From: an uncultured Pelagibacteraceae bacterium
GTDB lineage: Bacteria > Pseudomonadota > Alphaproteobacteria > Pelagibacterales > Pelagibacteraceae
DNA length: 38,252 bases
Assembly: GCA_902603665.1 (NCBI GenBank)
Contig: CACKVV010000005.1
Span: 1-38,252, forward strand
Direction of reading: 5' to 3'
The notes beneath the pieces were generated by a model that searched no databases, was not told where the DNA came from, and saw only the letters and a list, made by a program, of their open reading frames with translations. The position numbers and the translations under genes are program-made. Shown here one piece after another: positions 35,082 through 38,252 of the stretch. Numbering within the stretch: the first letter of the stretch is position 1; each line of letters begins with the position of its first letter.

Positions 35082-35667
35082 TTTTTTTAAAAGCTTTGTA
35101 TCTGTGATCAATTTTATATTTTTTTTTTGGATCCATCTCACCAAAAGTTTTTCTTTTTCCTTTAGGTATAAATATAGGATCATAACCGAAGCCTTTTAAA
35201 CCCCTCTGCTCATTAGATATATATCCCTCAATTTTGCCAACTGAAACAATAGGTTTCTTTTTAAGACCAAAAATTGTCAATGCACAAATAAACCTTGCTG
35301 AGATTTTTTCTTCTCTCCAATTTTTTTTCTTTTTATCTAAAGCTTTAAAAACTTTTTTAATTGCTAAATTAAAGTCTCCTTTTGGACCTCCCCATCTTGC
35401 TGAATAAATGCCTGGTTTTTTATTTAATAAGTCAATTTCAAGTCCAGAGTCGTCAGCTATGCAAACCATATTAGTTTTTAGTGAAAAATTTTTTGCTTTA
35501 ATTAGAGAATTTTCTTTAAACGACTTTCCATTTTCGACAGGGCTTTTTAATTTGAATTGACTAGGGGTTGAAATTTTATACTTTTTTGGGATCAAAACTC
35601 TTATTTCTTTGATTTTACCCTTATTATTAGACCCTATAACAATTTTTTCGATTTTTTTTTTAAGCAT
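35065..35667 (-). CDS. rdgB: non-canonical purine NTP pyrophosphatase (RdgB/HAM1)
   Basis: House-cleaning enzyme that hydrolyses dITP, XTP and related nucleotides. The substrate-binding SNNKGKIKEI (about 13-22), the catalytic/metal site CIADDSGLEIDLL (about 67-79), PGIYSARWGG, and the C-terminal GFGYDPIFIPKG and DHRYKAF motifs are all present. The length of 200 residues is normal. It is divergent from grpE with 36 bases between starts. hrcA and rph, often neighbours of rdgB and grpE, are absent. Confidence 0.96.
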   Translation of the reverse strand: MLKKKIEKIVIGSNNKGKIKEIRVLIPKKYKISTPSQFKLKSPVENGKSFKENSLIKAKNFSLKTNMVCIADDSGLEIDLLNKKPGIYSARWGGPKGDFNLAIKKVFKALDKKKKNWREEKISARFICALTIFGLKKKPIVSVGKIEGYISNEQRGLKGFGYDPIFIPKGKRKTFGEMDPKKKYKIDHRYKAFKKIRKFL

Positions 35668-35703
35668 CTAGAAAAATTAGGTTTACTTACCATATACGTC
35701 TTA

Positions 35704-36345
35704 ATGGAAAAAGAAGAATCAATAGAAAATAATACAAAAGAAGATCAAACAGAATTTGAACACTCAAAATCAGAAAAGACTGAGGATATTAAAGACGTAG
35801 AGGAAAACACTGAGGAAAAATTAACTCCTGAAGAAGAATTAGTTAACATTAAAGATAAGCTCGCAAGAACTTTTGCTGAGATGGAAAACCAAAGAAGGAG
35901 GTATGAAAAAGAAAAAGAAGATGCTTTTGAATACGGTGGTTTTTCTTTTGCAAGAGAAGCGTTAAATCTATTAGATAATCTTGAAAGATCAAAGATTTCA
36001 TTAGAAAATGATGAAAATATTAAAAATACAGATACTTTAAAAAAAGTTCTTGAACATTTTGAAATTATTAACAAAGATTTGTTATCAATATTCAAGAAAA
36101 ATAATATAGAACCTATTAAGTCTATAAACGAAAAGCTAGATCCAAATCTTCATCAAGCAATGATGGAAATTGAAGATGAATCCAAAGAACCAGGAACGAT
36201 AGTTCAGGAAATTCAAAAAGGATTTATGATGAAAGATAGATTGTTAAGACCATCATTAGTTGGGGTAGCAAAAAGAAAGTCAGAAGAACAACCTAAAGAG
36301 GAACAAAAAAACCAAGAAAATCAAGCAGAAAAGGATAAAAATTAA
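35704..36345 (+). CDS. grpE: GrpE nucleotide-exchange factor
   Basis: Co-chaperone that releases ADP from DnaK. A 45-residue acidic, disordered N-terminus is followed by the long dimerisation coiled coil (LARTFAEMENQRRRYEKEKEDA) and the C-terminal beta domain (DPNLHQAMMEIEDESKEPGTIVQEIQKGFMMKDRLLRPSLVGVAK). A charged Glu/Lys/Gln-rich tail ends the protein. At 213 residues it is typical. It lies 58 bases upstream of dnaK on the same strand. No CIRCE element is visible in front of it. Confidence 0.96.
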   Translation: MEKEESIENNTKEDQTEFEHSKSEKTEDIKDVEENTEEKLTPEEELVNIKDKLARTFAEMENQRRRYEKEKEDAFEYGGFSFAREALNLLDNLERSKISLENDENIKNTDTLKKVLEHFEIINKDLLSIFKKNNIEPIKSINEKLDPNLHQAMMEIEDESKEPGTIVQEIQKGFMMKDRLLRPSLVGVAKRKSEEQPKEEQKNQENQAEKDKN

Positions 36346-36358
36346 TCTTGATGGATGC

Positions 36359-36386
36359 TTGTAGTTGTAAAATTAACACTTATATG
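36359..36386 (+). promoter_or_regulatory. possible dnaK promoter
   Basis: In the 58-base grpE-dnaK gap, CTTGTAG (TTGTAG at 36359-36364) and TATATG (36381-36386) are 16 bases apart. The CTTG start is compatible with a sigma-32-type -35, but the -10 is closer to sigma-70, so the assignment is weak. Confidence 0.3.
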
Positions 36387-36403
36387 AAGCAGAGATAATA
36401 AAT

Positions 36404-38252
36404 ATGGGCAAAGTAATTGGAATTGACTTAGGAACAACTAATTCGTGTGTAGCTGTAATGGAAGGTACGCAGGCAAAAGTTTTAGAAAATGCAGAAGGTG
36501 CAAGAACAACCCCATCTGTTGTAGCGTTTACTGATGGAGATGAAAAATTAGTTGGACAGCCAGCAAAAAGACAAGCTGTAACAAATCCTGAAAATACTAT
36601 ATTTGCTGTCAAAAGATTAATTGGTAGAAATTTTGAGGATCCAACTGTTAAAAAAGATGTTGAAACAGCTCCATTTAAAATCGTTAATTCAGATAAAGGT
36701 GATGCTTGGATAGAAGCAAAAGGTACAAAATATTCACCATCTCAAATATCAGCTTTCACACTTCAAAAGATGAAAGAGACGGCAGAGAAATATTTAGGCC
36801 AAGAAGTAAAACAAGCAGTAATAACCGTTCCAGCTTATTTTAACGATGCACAAAGACAAGCCACAAAGGATGCAGGAAAAATAGCTGGTCTTGAAGTCTT
36901 AAGAATTATAAATGAACCAACTGCGGCGTCACTTGCATATGGTTTAGATAAAAAAACAAATAAAAAAATTGCAGTTTATGATTTAGGCGGTGGAACATTC
37001 GATGTTTCAATTCTAGAATTAGGTGATGGTGTCTTCGAAGTAAAATCTACTAATGGAGATACATTCTTAGGTGGTGAAGACTTTGATAACGCAATTGTTG
37101 ATTATCTACTTTCAGAGTTTAAAAAAGAAAATGGTATTGATTTAAAATCTGACAAGCTTGCCCTACAGAGACTTAAAGAAGCTGCTGAAAAAGCAAAAAT
37201 TGAATTATCATCTGCTGCGCAAACTGAAATAAATTTACCTTTTATAACAGCTGATAAAACAGGCCCAAAACACATAAATTTAAAAATGACTAGAGCAAAG
37301 TTAGAGGCTCTTGTCGAAGATTTAATTTCAAGAACAATACCACCTTGTCAAACTGCATTAAAAGACGCTGGTCTTTCAGCAAGCGAAATAGATGAAATTG
37401 TATTAGTTGGTGGCATGACAAGAATGCCAAAGGTAGTTGAGGAGGTTAAAAACTTTTTTGGAAAAGATCCGAATAAATCTGTGAACCCAGACGAGGTTGT
37501 TGCAATGGGTGCTGCTATTCAAGCAGGTGTATTACAAGGTGATGTTAAAGATGTATTATTGTTAGACGTAACTCCATTATCACTAGGAATTGAGACATTG
37601 GGTGGTGTATCAACAAAATTAATAGAAAAGAATACGACTATTCCAACAAAAAAAAGTCAAGTTTTCTCGACTGCAGAGGATAATCAGCCAGCAGTTTCTA
37701 TAAGAGTTTTGCAAGGTGAAAGAGAGATGGCAACAGACAATAAAGTCCTTGGAAATTTTGAGTTAGTTGGAATTGCACCAGCGCCTAGAGGAGTTCCTCA
37801 GATTGAAGTAACATTTGATATTGATGCTAATGGTATAGTTAACGTTTCAGCTAAGGATAAAGGAACTGGTAAAGAGCAAAAAATTCAAATTCAAGCTTCT
37901 GGCGGTTTAAGTGACGAGGAAATCAATCAAATGGTAAAAGACGCAGAGAGTAATAAGGAGGCCGATAAGAAGAAAAGAGAGGCTGTTGATGCAAGAAACC
38001 AAGCTGATACTTTATTACATTCAACAGAAAAAAACTTAAAAGAGCATGGAAGTAAGGTTTCTGAAGCTGATAAAAAGGCTATAGAAGATGCATCTGCAAA
38101 TTTGAGAAATGCACTTAAAGGAACTGATTTAGAAGAAATAAAAAAGAAAACTCAAGACCTAGTTCAAGCATCCATGAAACTTGGTGAGGCAATTTACAAA
38201 TCACAACAAGGTGCTAAGCCAGATGATGCTCCAAAAGATGACTCTAAAGGAG
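36404..38252 (+). CDS. dnaK: molecular chaperone DnaK (Hsp70), 3' end outside window
   Basis: ATP-dependent chaperone. 616 codons are visible, so only about 20-30 residues of the usual 640 are missing. The ATPase domain shows [17 protein letters not shown] at the N-terminus, [47 protein letters not shown] and [12 protein letters not shown]. The interdomain linker is [16 protein letters not shown], and the substrate-binding domain and alpha-helical lid follow. It continues in frame to the last base. dnaJ would be expected just beyond the window. Confidence 0.97.
   Translation, partial: MGKVIGIDLGTTNSCVAVMEGTQAKVLENAEGARTTPSVVAFTDGDEKLVGQPAKRQAVTNPENTIFAVKRLIGRNFEDPTVKKDVETAPFKIVNSDKGDAWIEAKGTKYSPSQISAFTLQKMKETAEKYLGQEVKQAVITVPAYFNDAQRQATKDAGKIAGLEVLRIINEPTAASLAYGLDKKTNKKIAVYDLGGGTFDVSILELGDGVFEVKSTNGDTFLGGEDFDNAIVDYLLSEFKKENGIDLKSDKLALQRLKEAAEKAKIELSSAAQTEINLPFITADKTGPKHINLKMTRAKLEALVEDLISRTIPPCQTALKDAGLSASEIDEIVLVGGMTRMPKVVEEVKNFFGKDPNKSVNPDEVVAMGAAIQAGVLQGDVKDVLLLDVTPLSLGIETLGGVSTKLIEKNTTIPTKKSQVFSTAEDNQPAVSIRVLQGEREMATDNKVLGNFELVGIAPAPRGVPQIEVTFDIDANGIVNVSAKDKGTGKEQKIQIQASGGLSDEEINQMVKDAESNKEADKKKREAVDARNQADTLLHSTEKNLKEHGSKVSEADKKAIEDASANLRNALKGTDLEEIKKKTQDLVQASMKLGEAIYKSQQGAKPDDAPKDDSKG

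Noticed and set aside
35668-35703. Sigma-32 promoter of grpE (CCATATA at 35690-35696)
   Set aside because: The -10-like part is tempting but no CTTG-type -35 lies at the proper distance.
1-38252. tRNA genes, CRISPR arrays, insertion sequences or prophage genes
   Set aside because: I found no cloverleaf-like GTTCRANYC segment in an intergenic region, no spaced direct repeats, no transposase or integrase motifs; intergenic space is too small for most of these.

Overview
The window is a dense, AT-rich, intron-free bacterial chromosome segment with very short or negative intergenic distances. Gene content and order are alphaproteobacterial. The AT bias, compact proteins, overlapping genes and pared-down versions of conserved gene strings point to the SAR11 / Pelagibacterales group or a close relative. 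This assignment is inferred from the sequence, not from a database match. I see no tRNA, rRNA, CRISPR array, transposase or phage gene.

Layout. (1) 1-5664: mutM (cut by the window start, minus strand) diverges from a plus-strand run ubiE-ubiB-coaBC-dut-moeB/thiF-SH3 protein, covering quinone biosynthesis, CoA, dUTPase and sulfur-carrier activation. (2) 5657-8619: a minus-strand iron/peroxide group of a DUF3501 protein, a CCG-domain Fe-S protein, a rubrerythrin-like diiron protein and a Fur-family regulator best called Irr. An almost identical 18-bp box lies in front of both the rubrerythrin and the irr gene. (3) 8676-11191: fabA-fabB-fabI, the unsaturated fatty-acid branch, next to irr as in many alphaproteobacteria. 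(4) 11227-18445: a PAPS sulfotransferase-like gene, then (minus strand) pnp, rpsO, rbfA, infB and nusA. nusA is preceded by its own candidate promoter and an intrinsic terminator that runs directly into its Shine-Dalgarno sequence. (5) 18542-24836: metK, lnt, ybeY, phoH, miaB, a second Fur-family gene and a very short tsaB, mostly overlapping. (6) 24784-26970: a secreted polysaccharide deacetylase and a membrane-anchored Bax-like glucosaminidase, placed inside an otherwise conserved string. (7) 27010-32464: nfuA, trpS and murJ on minus; divergent maeB hybrid malic enzyme on plus. (8) 32461-35667: BON lipoprotein, rsmI, LpoA-like periplasmic protein and rdgB. (9) 35704-end: grpE and dnaK (dnaK cut by the window end).

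The block irr-fabA-fabB-fabI-pnp-rpsO-rbfA-infB-nusA-metK-lnt-ybeY-phoH-miaB-fur-tsaB-nfuA-trpS-murJ-maeB follows, from memory, the order seen in rhizobia, with many members removed (truB, ylxR, rimP, trmB, corC, rimI, glnD, mutS). Three accessory genes (sulfotransferase, deacetylase, glucosaminidase) are inserted. The strongest candidates for new biology are the Irr-box-controlled rubrerythrin/CCG/DUF3501 operon and the terminator-in-leader arrangement of nusA.
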